A program made the translations under genes and the position numbers. From Spirochaetales bacterium (GTDB lineage: Bacteria; Spirochaetota; Spirochaetia; SZUA-6; RPPD01), in assembly GCA_016929065.1 (NCBI GenBank), contig JAFGJO010000002.1, forward strand, positions 1 through 64,000: a DNA stretch of 64,000 bases. Direction: 5' to 3'. The first letter of the stretch is position 1. Each line of letters opens with the position of its first letter. Below are positions 17,441-26,230 of the stretch, in pieces. Under the pieces are notes generated by a model that saw only the letters and a program-made list of their open reading frames with translations, had not been told where the DNA came from and ran no database searches.

Positions 17441-18655
17441 ATGTCTTCTATCAAGAACATCGGAATTATTACAAGCGGCGGAGACTGCGGCGGATTGAAT
17501 GCTGTGGTCCGCGGTGCTGCACATATGGCTATTGCTAATGGTATCGGGGCGTATATCATCCCCAACGGATATGCCGGTCTGTATAATCTTGTCAATATCG
17601 AGAAACTTACCCGTCTGACCGAGGATCGGGTAGACAGTATCCACTCCACGTCTGCCGGATCCGAGGCTGGCCATTCACGGGTCAAAGTATCAAAAATTGA
17701 TGATGTTAAAAAATATGAACGGATCAAGGAAGGTCTGGCAAAATTCCAGATTGATGCGCTGGTCATTTCCGGCGGTGATGATACCGGGAGTGTTGTCGTC
17801 GATCTGTCCGAAAACGGCATTCCCTGTGTTCATGCTCCAAAGACCATGGATCTGGATTTGCAGACATATTCTGTTGGAGCAGATTCTGCAATCAACCGCA
17901 TTACTGAAATCGTGGAAGATCTGAAAACCACCGGCATGAGTCATAACCGTGTAATGGTGACAGAAGTATTTGGACGGTATGCAGGTCATACGGCTTTCCG
18001 CGGCGGTATTGGAGCAGATGCCGATTGTATTTTAATCCCTGAGGTACCGGTTGATTTTGATATTGTGTATGCGCACATCAAGAAACAGTTTTTCCGGCGT
18101 ATAATGGAAAGTGATGTGAAGGCCGGGACCTACACAATTGTTGTTGCTGAAGGATTGCGGAAATCGGATGGTGAACCGCTCTATGACGAAAGTGCGGGGG
18201 TGGACACCTTTGGTCACAAGAAGCTTGCCGGGGCCGGTAAATATGTCCGTGACCAGATTACACAGCGTTTCAAAAAAGATCCCGATGTCCCTGACTTGAT
18301 GAAAAAGGTGGGGATGTTCGTTGAAAAACTGAATGAAGTTCCCGAAGTTCGTGAAGTGGTCCCCGGCCATTTGATCCGAAGCGGAAATTCAAGTGCTTTT
18401 GATGTGAATTTCGGGGTTGAAGCAGGCGGGGGAGCTGTAGAACTTATTTTGAATGGCATAATTGGAGTGACGGTGCAGGAAGTTATTGACGGCGAAATCC
18501 GCTATCTTCCGACCAAAAAAGCGATCGAACAAAGGCATGTGAGTCTTGATATGGTCGCATTCTATGAAAAACAGGGGTACTGTTTTGGAAGAAAAACAGG
18601 AAAATATACCCCGAAATTCAAGGAGAACCAGGGCGTCATCGAACGGCACTTATAA
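17441..18655 (+). CDS. pfp: 6-phosphofructokinase, probably pyrophosphate-dependent
   Basis: A 404-residue PFK-A-family enzyme phosphorylating fructose 6-phosphate. [15 protein letters not shown] is the phosphate-donor loop. Two positions separate ATP from PPi users: GGDD (residues 111-114, Asp where ATP enzymes have Gly) and PKTMD (133-137, Lys where ATP enzymes have Gly). Both are of the PPi type, so reversible PPi-linked glycolysis is the likely role. [11 protein letters not shown] binds the sugar phosphate. It heads an apparent operon with proS (8 bp gap) and a lipoprotein. Confidence 0.9.
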   Translation: MSSIKNIGIITSGGDCGGLNAVVRGAAHMAIANGIGAYIIPNGYAGLYNLVNIEKLTRLTEDRVDSIHSTSAGSEAGHSRVKVSKIDDVKKYERIKEGLAKFQIDALVISGGDDTGSVVVDLSENGIPCVHAPKTMDLDLQTYSVGADSAINRITEIVEDLKTTGMSHNRVMVTEVFGRYAGHTAFRGGIGADADCILIPEVPVDFDIVYAHIKKQFFRRIMESDVKAGTYTIVVAEGLRKSDGEPLYDESAGVDTFGHKKLAGAGKYVRDQITQRFKKDPDVPDLMKKVGMFVEKLNEVPEVREVVPGHLIRSGNSSAFDVNFGVEAGGGAVELILNGIIGVTVQEVIDGEIRYLPTKKAIEQRHVSLDMVAFYEKQGYCFGRKTGKYTPKFKENQGVIERHL

Positions 18656-18663
18656 AAAGCTCT

Positions 18664-20091
18664 ATGGCAAAAATAACCTCGCGAAGTACAGATTATTCCC
18701 AGTGGTATATTGATATTGTGATGCAGGCACAGTTGGCCGATTATTCTCCGGTCAAAGGGTGCATGGTCATCCGTCCGCGGGGGTATGCACTCTGGGAAAA
18801 AATACAGAGTGTCCTGGATTCAAAATTCAAGGAAACCGGACATTCAAACGCGTATTTTCCCATGTTGATTCCTGAAAGCTTTTTAAAAAAAGAAGCCGAA
18901 CATGTTGAAGGCTTTTCACCGGAGCTTGCCGTTGTCACAATCGCAGGCGGGGAAACTTTGGAGGAGCCGTTGGTTGTCCGCCCGACATCCGAGACAATCA
19001 TTTGGAGCATGTATAAAAAATGGATTCAATCATACCGCGACCTGCCGATCTTGATTAATCAATGGGCGAATGTGATCAGGTGGGAAAAACGGACCCGCTT
19101 GTTTTTACGCACGACAGAATTCCTGTGGCAGGAAGGGCATACTGCCCATGCTACACAGGAAGAGGCCGAAGAAGAAACGCGAAAAATGCTTTTGGTTTAT
19201 AAAAGTTTCGCAGAAGAATATATGGCGCTTCCGGTGATCGCCGGTGAAAAGACAGAAGCAGAAAAGTTTGCCGGGGCAGTCAAAACCTATTCAATCGAAG
19301 CGATGATGCAGGATAAAAAAGCATTGCAGGCAGGCACCTCCCATGATTTGGGACAAAACTTTGCAAAAGCGTTCGACGTTACCTTTCAGAGTCCTGACGG
19401 GAAACTGGAATATGTCTGGGCATCTTCGTGGGGTGTATCGACCCGTCTGATTGGTGCGCTTATTATGGCGCATTCCGATGACCGGGGACTCGTGCTTCCG
19501 CCGCGGCTTGCACCGACATTAATAAGGATTGTCCCGATATTTAAAACCGAAACACGTCCCCGGGTCGTCGAATATGCCATGGGAGTTTTCAATAATTTAA
19601 AACCGCATTTTTCTGTGGAAATTGATCTGGATGATAATACATCGCCCGGGTTCAAGTTTGCTCAAACAGAATTATTGGGAATACCACTTCGAATAGAAAT
19701 TGGCCCCAAGGATATTGAAAATAATGAAATGGTGCTTGTCCGGCGTGACACAGGTGAAAAAATAAAAGCATCGCCGTCAGGATTAATTGACCGGATCAAA
19801 GTATTGTGTGAAGATATTCAGAACACGCTGTATCACCGCGCGCTTGTTTTTCGGAAAGAGAATACAGTGCTTCTGGAAAAGTATTCCGATTTTACTGAGT
19901 TCATGGAAAAAGAGGCCGGGTTTGTAGATACCGGCTGGTGCGGGGATTCAGCCTGTGAAACGAAAATCAAGGAAGAGACGAAAGCGACAATCAGAAATAT
20001 TCCTTTAGGGAGAGATGAGCTCCAGCATGGAGCGTGCATTTACTGCGGGAAGCCTTCCTGTCATGATGTGATATTTGCAAAGGCATACTGA
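18664..20091 (+). CDS. proS: Prolyl-tRNA synthetase, archaeal/eukaryotic type
   Basis: A 475-residue class II synthetase charging tRNA-Pro. The short form lacks the bacterial INS editing domain. It opens with [10 protein letters not shown] and [14 protein letters not shown], carries class II motif 2 ([16 protein letters not shown]), and ends with the zinc-type C-terminal domain (CGDSAC ... CIYCGKPSC) and a terminal Tyr. These are marks of the archaeal/eukaryotic ProRS lineage, which some spirochaetes such as Borrelia are known to use. It is 8 bp downstream of the phosphofructokinase gene. Confidence 0.95.
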   Translation: MAKITSRSTDYSQWYIDIVMQAQLADYSPVKGCMVIRPRGYALWEKIQSVLDSKFKETGHSNAYFPMLIPESFLKKEAEHVEGFSPELAVVTIAGGETLEEPLVVRPTSETIIWSMYKKWIQSYRDLPILINQWANVIRWEKRTRLFLRTTEFLWQEGHTAHATQEEAEEETRKMLLVYKSFAEEYMALPVIAGEKTEAEKFAGAVKTYSIEAMMQDKKALQAGTSHDLGQNFAKAFDVTFQSPDGKLEYVWASSWGVSTRLIGALIMAHSDDRGLVLPPRLAPTLIRIVPIFKTETRPRVVEYAMGVFNNLKPHFSVEIDLDDNTSPGFKFAQTELLGIPLRIEIGPKDIENNEMVLVRRDTGEKIKASPSGLIDRIKVLCEDIQNTLYHRALVFRKENTVLLEKYSDFTEFMEKEAGFVDTGWCGDSACETKIKEETKATIRNIPLGRDELQHGACIYCGKPSCHDVIFAKAY

Positions 20092-20093
20092 GA

Positions 20094-21197
20094 ATGCGGA
20101 TTTGTAGACAAATCATTATAATTTTTCTCATTCTTTTTTTATCAGCCTGCGGGAACGGAATAAATCAGCTTCACGGTACATGGTTTTTTCTTAAAAACGG
20201 AAAATTCGTCACAATCGAAAATATTCGCTCTGTTGAAAAAATACAACCGGTTGCATGGCAGCATCAGGAGCGGATTTCGGATATTGCCCTGTTTCACAAC
20301 AAACCGGTGTTTTTGATCAACAGTCAGGGTGTTGTTATCCGGACTGCGGAATCCGGCCATCCTGAATTCACCTATGAATACAATGATATCTTTAAAAACA
20401 GGACAGCCACACTTCTTTTACCTGGTGAAAACAGTATTTTTTGTCATCTGTATTATGATAAAGCCTTTCGGAATGACGAACAAACTACTTCCCCGTCGCA
20501 GCCCCTTTGCTTTGTAAAGATTACTTTCCCGGAAAACGACAGTGCGGTATTTGAACCATTTCAGTCTGTTTTTCACCGGAGAAACGGATCATGGGAAGCA
20601 GTTGCAGCATATGCATTTGAAGCGAATTCAGCTGTTCTTGAGTTGAAACGTTCAGAGAATGATTACACGCAGTTCGGATACACGCTTTTTGATTTGAAAA
20701 CAGAAAATGAGGAAGAAAAAACAAAGGAATGGTTTACCGAAAGTTTTCAATTGAATGAATATGAAACCACCCTTTTGAAGGATAAATCCCTGGCCAAACT
20801 GCTGGAAAAAAGTATCGAAGAACGCACAAAAAATTCCCGGCCTGTAATTCTTCATTTTGCTGTTCGGGATCAGATGACCCGGGCAGACCAGCGAATCCGT
20901 TATGCAACAGTCAATACCAGTGTACAGGTCGAGTTTGAGAAAATATTGATTGTCAGAAGTGCTGACCAATATACCGCACTTCTTCCGGATGGAAAGCTGT
21001 TTGTCATCAATAGATCAGAGGTAAGCCATTTTCAACGATATATATTGCCTGCATTGCCTGATTCCTGCGAGTATACTTCCTTTGCCATTGCAGAAGGAAT
21101 CCTGTACATACTATGGGAAGAGACAGATAAACAGGATTTTTATAAAATCAGGGGATCTGGTTTTTTACAAGTGAGCTCGTTGCCTGACAGCCATTGA
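20094..21197 (+). CDS. Lipoprotein of unknown function
   Basis: A 367-residue predicted lipoprotein: a basic N-terminus (MRICRQ), hydrophobic core and lipobox FLSACG with Cys near 19. The mature part is beta-rich with aromatic and charged residues and has no recognised domain. The ATG lies 2 nt after the proS stop, so translation is probably coupled; the role in the envelope is unknown. Confidence 0.7.
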   Translation: MRICRQIIIIFLILFLSACGNGINQLHGTWFFLKNGKFVTIENIRSVEKIQPVAWQHQERISDIALFHNKPVFLINSQGVVIRTAESGHPEFTYEYNDIFKNRTATLLLPGENSIFCHLYYDKAFRNDEQTTSPSQPLCFVKITFPENDSAVFEPFQSVFHRRNGSWEAVAAYAFEANSAVLELKRSENDYTQFGYTLFDLKTENEEEKTKEWFTESFQLNEYETTLLKDKSLAKLLEKSIEERTKNSRPVILHFAVRDQMTRADQRIRYATVNTSVQVEFEKILIVRSADQYTALLPDGKLFVINRSEVSHFQRYILPALPDSCEYTSFAIAEGILYILWEETDKQDFYKIRGSGFLQVSSLPDSH

Positions 21198-21240
21198 TAC
21201 TGTGATTTTTAATTATATTAATTTATACCTGAACTGGCAT

Positions 21241-21268
21241 TTGACCGGGAATTGTGATATACTATTAC
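21241..21268 (+). promoter_or_regulatory. Promoter placed for a leaderless mRNA
   Basis: TTGACC (21241-21246), 16-bp spacer, TATTAC (21263-21268), then 7 nt to the ATG at 21276. An overlapping extended -10 (TGATATACT) ends at 21263 and is an alternative. No ribosome binding site is visible. Confidence 0.45.
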
Positions 21269-21275
21269 CATATAT

Positions 21276-21899
21276 ATGAAATATGCTTTTTTACTGTTAT
21301 TTGTATTGAGTACAACTCTTTGTTTTTCCCTGCGTTCACTTGACGTAGAGACCGGTCTTGTATTTCACCTGTCTTCAGAGTCCCAAAGTGCTCCTAACCC
21401 GGCGATTTTTCAGGGATTTGGCGTTTCAATGCCTTTTCTGGAAGAAGAGGGGTTTTTTATTGATGCAGGGATTTTATTATACGGCGGTCACTATGAGTAT
21501 GTTAATGGCCGTGCAACACCGGCGGATATGGAGCGGGCGGATACAATCTGGACACTGATGGTTCAGCTGGACGGGCGTATCGGATATACTTTCAGAATTA
21601 ATGATACACTAACTTTTACCTCGGCTTTTGGTCCCACGGTAATCGGCGGTATTCCAATTTTTGCCTTTGACAGCGGAGAAGCTGTTCGCGGAGACTTGTT
21701 TCTGTTTTTTTATACCAATATCCGTTTTTTGCATTTTCAGGGGCAGCTGTCGCTCCAATGGCGTCTGGCCGAGAAATTCAGCCTGGTTTTTAAAGTCAGG
21801 GGGTTATACCCGGTATCGGCCATTCTGGAATTTCTGGATTACGTTCCGATAAACGGGATGAAAATACAGGGCATCGTTGCCGCTGAAATTGATTTTTAA
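21276..21899 (+). CDS. Predicted outer-membrane beta-barrel protein
   Basis: A 207-residue protein with a signal peptide (cleavage near CFS-L) followed by alternating hydrophobic/polar strands rich in Gly, Tyr and Phe, ending in the C-terminal Phe typical of outer-membrane barrels (AAEIDF). Roughly eight strands fit the length. No enzyme motif is visible. It is monocistronic, and its mRNA appears nearly leaderless. Confidence 0.6.
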   Translation: MKYAFLLLFVLSTTLCFSLRSLDVETGLVFHLSSESQSAPNPAIFQGFGVSMPFLEEEGFFIDAGILLYGGHYEYVNGRATPADMERADTIWTLMVQLDGRIGYTFRINDTLTFTSAFGPTVIGGIPIFAFDSGEAVRGDLFLFFYTNIRFLHFQGQLSLQWRLAEKFSLVFKVRGLYPVSAILEFLDYVPINGMKIQGIVAAEIDF

Positions 21900-21938
21900 T
21901 GCAAGAAAGCTTTAAAAACTGCCACTTTTCAAAATACC

Positions 21939-23189
21939 TTAAATACACCTTTTGATATCCACAATTTGCTGCGGATGCTTTTCCTGGATGATAATATATG
22001 CAGTCAGCCATGATGTTATGACATCAAGCAGTACCCCTACGCATATCAGTATCGGAGCGATATGCGTGAGATCAAGGTATTTATCCTGGATCATATTGGA
22101 ATCAATATATGTTAGGCAGAGAAATGCAATGGCCGCATACGCACCGGTCCGGGGAAACGAGAAGCTTAACAATCCGGAAAACAGGGAAATAAGAATGCTT
22201 CCACCGAAAATCCAGAAATATTCAATAATTGGAATTTCTGTTCCCAGTGTTGTTTTCCGGAGCAGAATAAAGGAAAGACTCACCACCAGAGCGGTTCCCG
22301 CCCGGGAAAAAACAGCAGCCAGCGAGAAAACAGGAGTGCTCATATTACGGGGGGACAACAGGTTTTCACGTGAATGATGCAGCTGCATCCCTGCAGAGAT
22401 ATAATGATCTCCTGTCATCAAGGCAGTGAGTGCAGGCCCCAGGGCGGCATATATTGCTTTGTAGGGATTTCTTTTTTTTGTGATCACAAAAAGAATTAAA
22501 GGATAGATGACTGCAATGACAAGGATGACATCGATACAAAGTGTCATTAAAAAAGGCAGGTATGCCTCTATTCCCTGAATTGTTTTAATTGAAAAGAACC
22601 GGGCAGCTGATACAGCAATGATTCCTATCCAGAATATTTCCATAAAAAAAGAATTTATATGAAACATGATTCTGGACATACCATCTGCAAATTGAATAAC
22701 TGGACGGGTGAATTGCTTTTCATAATCGACATTCAATCCGACCAGAAACGCAAGAACAATTATGGGGAACAGGGAGAACCCGGCCCTGATAAAAATGATT
22801 GAGAGGTTGTCGGGAAATATCTCATGCTTAAACAAATCCAGTACTGATATTGCCTGGATGGTCGCTGGATTTGGCCCGGGCCCGGGAATTTTTGTGTAGG
22901 GAAGAAAAATTCCGCTTACCGTACCAATCAGGGAGAGCAGTACTGCTGCACCAATCAAATAGAGAAAAGTTTTTTTTATGAGGAAAAACAGTTTCTTTTC
23001 ATTTCGCAGCTCCCACACTGAGATGATTAAAGAAAAGAATACCAGCGGAAACATGGCGTATTTGCCAATATTTATCACAATCTGGGCAATGGATTCGATA
23101 ACAGAAGGATCAATCCCTCCTGCCGGGATGATGAGCGCAATCACAAATCCGATACCAATGCCAATGAGCAGCTTGACCCATATTTTCAT
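21939..23189 (-). CDS. Dicarboxylate/amino acid:cation symporter family (SDF)
   Basis: A 416-residue inner-membrane protein with about eight hydrophobic segments and the overall layout of the GltP/DctA (SDF) family, such as the N-terminal KIWVKLLIGIGIGFVIALI and the HP2-like region near 290-310. The usual NMDGT sodium/substrate motif is replaced by FSRAGTALV, so the substrate may differ from glutamate or C4-dicarboxylates. GGAGAA precedes the ATG. Monocistronic. Confidence 0.75.
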   Translation of the reverse strand: MKIWVKLLIGIGIGFVIALIIPAGGIDPSVIESIAQIVINIGKYAMFPLVFFSLIISVWELRNEKKLFFLIKKTFLYLIGAAVLLSLIGTVSGIFLPYTKIPGPGPNPATIQAISVLDLFKHEIFPDNLSIIFIRAGFSLFPIIVLAFLVGLNVDYEKQFTRPVIQFADGMSRIMFHINSFFMEIFWIGIIAVSAARFFSIKTIQGIEAYLPFLMTLCIDVILVIAVIYPLILFVITKKRNPYKAIYAALGPALTALMTGDHYISAGMQLHHSRENLLSPRNMSTPVFSLAAVFSRAGTALVVSLSFILLRKTTLGTEIPIIEYFWIFGGSILISLFSGLLSFSFPRTGAYAAIAFLCLTYIDSNMIQDKYLDLTHIAPILICVGVLLDVITSWLTAYIIIQEKHPQQIVDIKRCI

Positions 23190-23326
23190 ATTCTTCTCCG
23201 CTATTTGTTAAGTAGAATTATTTTCCTGTCATTTTTTTATAAACGAAAGAAACAGTTTTGTACAGGTCTGTTGTTCCTTTGGGCAATTATAGGGCGGGGA
23301 AATGAAATAGTTTTGTTATTTCTTGA

Positions 23327-23887
23327 TCATGATTGTGATTTGTCTTCAAGTTCCCTGATTTTATCCCTCAATTTTGCCGCTTCCTCATAATTTTCTTCTT
23401 CAACCGCCCTTTCCAGGGATACTTTGAGTTCCGCAAGATGGGATTCTTTTTCGGTTTGTTCAAAATTGTATTGAGCAGCCTCCTGAACAATATTGACAGA
23501 AATGCCTGCCTTGTCAACAACCAGTTCATCGATATACAAAGGACATTTTACCCTGACTGCCAGGGCAATACAGTCAGAAGGCCGGGAATCAATACTGATA
23601 TCTGTTCCGTTCTGATTCAATATCAGCCGTGCAAAGAATGTGTCTTCTTTCAGTTCTGTAATTTCAATTCGAATAATCTCGGTTTTCAAATGTTTCAGTG
23701 TTGATATGAGAAGATCATGAGTCAGGGGCCTCGGTATTGAAAGACTTCCAAGGCCGATGAGAATTGCATGTGCTTCGGCCTGTCCGATAAAAATAGGAAC
23801 TGCTACGTCTGATCCGATTGGTCTGATGAGGACTGCACTTCCATGTTCAGCTTTCGCAACCGTCCACACCTCAGCTGGAACGAGCAT
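23327..23887 (-). CDS. Bifunctional-nuclease-family (DUF151) protein with UVR motif
   Basis: A 186-residue protein. Residues 1-130 are the BFN/DUF151 domain (VPIFIGQAEAHAILIGL, SRPSDCIALAVRVKCPLYI), known in plants and bacteria for nuclease activity or as a signalling domain. Residues about 150-182 are a UVR motif (LERAVEEENYEEAAKLRDKI). The combination is known in several bacterial groups; the target is unknown. It is preceded by 4 nt after the stop of the 66-residue MshEN-like gene, so the two form an operon. Confidence 0.85.
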   Translation of the reverse strand: MLVPAEVWTVAKAEHGSAVLIRPIGSDVAVPIFIGQAEAHAILIGLGSLSIPRPLTHDLLISTLKHLKTEIIRIEITELKEDTFFARLILNQNGTDISIDSRPSDCIALAVRVKCPLYIDELVVDKAGISVNIVQEAAQYNFEQTEKESHLAELKVSLERAVEEENYEEAAKLRDKIRELEDKSQS

Positions 23888-23891
23888 CTGA

Positions 23892-24092
23892 TTATCCTTT
23901 ATTTGTCATTTTGAGATAATCTATAATCGCCTGAATATCAACAAATCCAAGATCAACTGCAATTTCCCCAAAAAGCCTGCTGTCGCCGTCTTTTTGAAAT
24001 TTTAACACTTTGTATACCTGCTCTTCGGTCATCGCACCGATACGAACCAATCCTTCACCAATTTTTTCTTCCAATGCGTCTTGAGAACTCAA
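23892..24092 (-). CDS. Small MshEN/GspE-N-like domain protein
   Basis: A 66-residue protein with a TTG start supported by AGAGG. The sequence IGEGLVRIGAMTEEQVYKVL ... GEIAVDLGFV matches the repeat of the type II secretion ATPase N-terminal domain (MshEN), which in some proteins binds cyclic di-GMP. It occurs here as a stand-alone domain, with no ATPase. It is first in a two-gene unit with the BFN protein. A promoter (24147-24175, minus) lies upstream. Function is inferred only from the fold. Confidence 0.65.
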   Translation of the reverse strand: MSSQDALEEKIGEGLVRIGAMTEEQVYKVLKFQKDGDSRLFGEIAVDLGFVDIQAIIDYLKMTNKG

Positions 24093-24146
24093 TCAGCCAC
24101 CTCTTTCCTTGTAGAGTACTTTTTATCAGTGTTTCCACTACATATA

Positions 24147-24175
24147 ATAATATCGAATCTGCCGGTATTTTTCAA
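24147..24175 (-). promoter_or_regulatory. Promoter of the MshEN-like/BFN operon
   Basis: Minus strand: TTGAAA (24175-24170), 17-bp spacer, TATTAT (24152-24147), about 55 bp before the TTG start at 24092. Confidence 0.6.
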
Positions 24176-24248
24176 ATATTCCGGTTTTTTTTTCTCCTGT
24201 TAATTTAGAAAGCTGTTATGTTTGGGGATAAAATCAGACGATTTTCCC

Positions 24249-24277
24249 TTGAAATACCTGCGTTTTTTCACTATAAC
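24249..24277 (+). promoter_or_regulatory. Promoter of fabF with candidate operators
   Basis: TTGAAA (24249-24254), 17-bp spacer, TATAAC (24272-24277). In the leader are two adjacent inverted repeats: GTAAT-AC-ATTAC (24298-24309) and TTACCT-N6-AGGTAA (24306-24323). A repressor site for fatty-acid control is possible but unproven. Confidence 0.6.
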
Positions 24278-24340
24278 TATTCGGGTATCTATACGATGTA
24301 ATACATTACCTTTGAACAGGTAAAAAGGAAGGATATATAT

Positions 24341-25588
24341 ATGGGTGAGCGAAGAATCGTCGTTACAGGAACGGGAACAATTAATCCTCTTGGACATACG
24401 GTCGAGGAAACATGGAAAAAAGTGAGTACCGGCACGTGTGGAATAGGCAGAATAACCAAATTTGATGTGACAAATTTTACCAGTCAGGTCGCGGGAGAAG
24501 TTCTGGGTTTTGACTATAAAAATTATTTCAAGGAAGAACATCTGAAAACGGCCAAACGTCTTGAGCCGTTTGTTCATTATGCAGAAGCGGCGCTTCAGGA
24601 AGCATTGTCCCAGTCAAAACTGGATGTACAAAAAAACCCGGAAAGAGTCGGAATATGTCTTGGAAGCGGAATCGGGGGGATTCATTCACAGCTTGAAAAC
24701 AGTGATGCATTACTCAACCGGGGAAACAGACGGGTAAGCCCGTTTTTCATTCCCGCAACAATCGGGAACATTGCCTCTGGTTTCTTGAGTATGATTCATG
24801 GCATGAAAGGGCCGAATTTGAGCATGCAGACAGCGTGTGCAACCGCAAACCATTCGATTGGTACGGCACTTATGCTGATAAAAACAGGAATGGCCGATGC
24901 GATGATTGCAGGCGGGACAGAAGCAACAATTATGCCGCTGGCCTTTGCGGGATTCTGCAATATGCATGCCTTGTCAACCCGGTATAACGAAACACCTGAA
25001 CGGGCGTCACGGCCTTTTGACAAGGACCGCGACGGATTTGTCATGGGTGAAGGTGCAGGAATACTGGTTCTGGAAGAATATGAACATGCTAAAAACCGGG
25101 GTGCTGCTATTCTTTGTGAAGTACTGGCCGTTGGTATGTCCGGTGATGCATATGATTTGACGAATCCTGAACCGGAAGGCCTGGGCGCATATCAATCCAT
25201 GAAACAGGCGATTGATCTTGCCGGACTCAAGGGTACCGATATCAACTACATTAATACCCATGGAACTTCCACACCGGTGGGTGATGTTGCAGAGTGCAAG
25301 GCAGTTGCCCGTATTCTGGAAGGAAAAAATGAAAATGTATGTGTTGGCTCCACAAAATCGATGCATGGGCATCTTCTTGGTGCTACCGCAGGTGTTGAAG
25401 CGGTAATTAGTATCAAGGTAATGATGGAAGGGCTGATTCCTCCGAATTTGAATATCGATATCCTTGATCCGGGGATTACATTGAAATGTATCAATATTGA
25501 GCCGGTCACAATGAACGTTGACGTTGTTCTGTCAAACTCATTCGGATTTGGCGGACACAACTCGAGTTTGCTGCTCAGGAAACTGTAA
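24341..25588 (+). CDS. fabF: 3-oxoacyl-ACP synthase II
   Basis: A 415-residue condensing enzyme that elongates acyl-ACP with malonyl-ACP in fatty-acid synthesis. The catalytic Cys-His-His triad is clear: TACATA (C166), NTHGTSTPVGD (His near 306) and SMHGHLLGA (His near 343). FGFGGHN near the end is the gating loop. It is monocistronic with a strong promoter, AAGGAAGG before the ATG and a good terminator 8 bp after the stop. No acpP or other fab gene adjoins it. Confidence 0.95.
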   Translation: MGERRIVVTGTGTINPLGHTVEETWKKVSTGTCGIGRITKFDVTNFTSQVAGEVLGFDYKNYFKEEHLKTAKRLEPFVHYAEAALQEALSQSKLDVQKNPERVGICLGSGIGGIHSQLENSDALLNRGNRRVSPFFIPATIGNIASGFLSMIHGMKGPNLSMQTACATANHSIGTALMLIKTGMADAMIAGGTEATIMPLAFAGFCNMHALSTRYNETPERASRPFDKDRDGFVMGEGAGILVLEEYEHAKNRGAAILCEVLAVGMSGDAYDLTNPEPEGLGAYQSMKQAIDLAGLKGTDINYINTHGTSTPVGDVAECKAVARILEGKNENVCVGSTKSMHGHLLGATAGVEAVISIKVMMEGLIPPNLNIDILDPGITLKCINIEPVTMNVDVVLSNSFGFGGHNSSLLLRKL

Positions 25589-25595
25589 TTATATT

Positions 25596-25622
25596 AACCC
25601 TCCCTGCCGGGAGGGTTTTTTG
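25596..25622 (+). terminator. Rho-independent terminator of fabF
   Basis: Perfect 8-9 bp stem AACCCTCCC/GGGAGGGTT with a TGCC tetraloop followed directly by a run of T, beginning 8 bp after the fabF stop. Confidence 0.9.
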
Positions 25623-25624
25623 GC

Positions 25625-25653
25625 TTTACAGGGTGTTCCTCTTCTGTTATAAA
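25625..25653 (+). promoter_or_regulatory. Promoter placed for a leaderless mRNA
   Basis: TTTACA (25625-25630), 17-bp spacer, TATAAA (25648-25653), then exactly 8 nt to the ATG at 25662. No ribosome binding site. It directly follows the fabF terminator. Confidence 0.55.
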
Positions 25654-25661
25654 TTTCAGAT

Positions 25662-26216
25662 ATGAATAAAATATTTTTCCTGGCAATGATTATTGCCCTG
25701 TTTACCGGGTGCAATGATAAAGAAAACAATGATGTCTCTGATGACAACAGCGGGGTGGTCCTGGAACGGTCCGTGCAGGAACTTGAAAAGATCGACGGAT
25801 TTGTAAAATCCGGCCTGGAATTTTTCTTTGGGTCAACCCGGGAGTCTATTGAGAATGCTCTTGGAACACCAATAAAAACAAAATATGAAGAGCATCAAAA
25901 CCGTCATGATCCCTCAAAGACTGATGTTATCCATGAACTGTATTATGAAGGACTTTATTTCCAGATTTACAGCGTCACTGAGTATAACAAGGATATATTG
26001 CTTGTTGTTTCTCTCTCTAATGATGCATACCCGGTGCAATTCGGCTTGAATATAAATTCTTCCCGTGACAAAGTGCGTGCTGTGCTGGGCAAACCCGATA
26101 CTGCTTCAGATGAAATGTATCGTTATTTTGCAAGCGAATATGTCATGGGCCTTGTTGAGTTCACTTTTAAGGGAAACAATGTGACATCAATCCGATGGAC
26201 ATTTATTCCGAATTGA
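25662..26216 (+). CDS. Lipoprotein with two BamE-like motifs
   Basis: A 184-residue predicted lipoprotein, lipobox LFTGC (Cys near 17). The mature part has an acidic linker and then two copies of a short pattern: STRESIENALGTP (about 66-78) and SSRDKVRAVLGKP (about 128-140). Both resemble the SxxxVxxxLGxP turn of BamE/OmlA-type small lipoproteins, so a two-repeat BamE-like fold is an inference. It could serve in outer-membrane protein assembly, but nothing else supports that. Confidence 0.65.
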   Translation: MNKIFFLAMIIALFTGCNDKENNDVSDDNSGVVLERSVQELEKIDGFVKSGLEFFFGSTRESIENALGTPIKTKYEEHQNRHDPSKTDVIHELYYEGLYFQIYSVTEYNKDILLVVSLSNDAYPVQFGLNINSSRDKVRAVLGKPDTASDEMYRYFASEYVMGLVEFTFKGNNVTSIRWTFIPN

Positions 26217-26230
26217 CCCTGCCATCCCTG

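Noticed and set aside
22870-22905. GC-rich palindrome-like CCCGGGCCCGGG in the symporter gene
   Set aside because: It is explained by Gly-Pro codons (GPGPNPA) of the protein and has no flanking signal.
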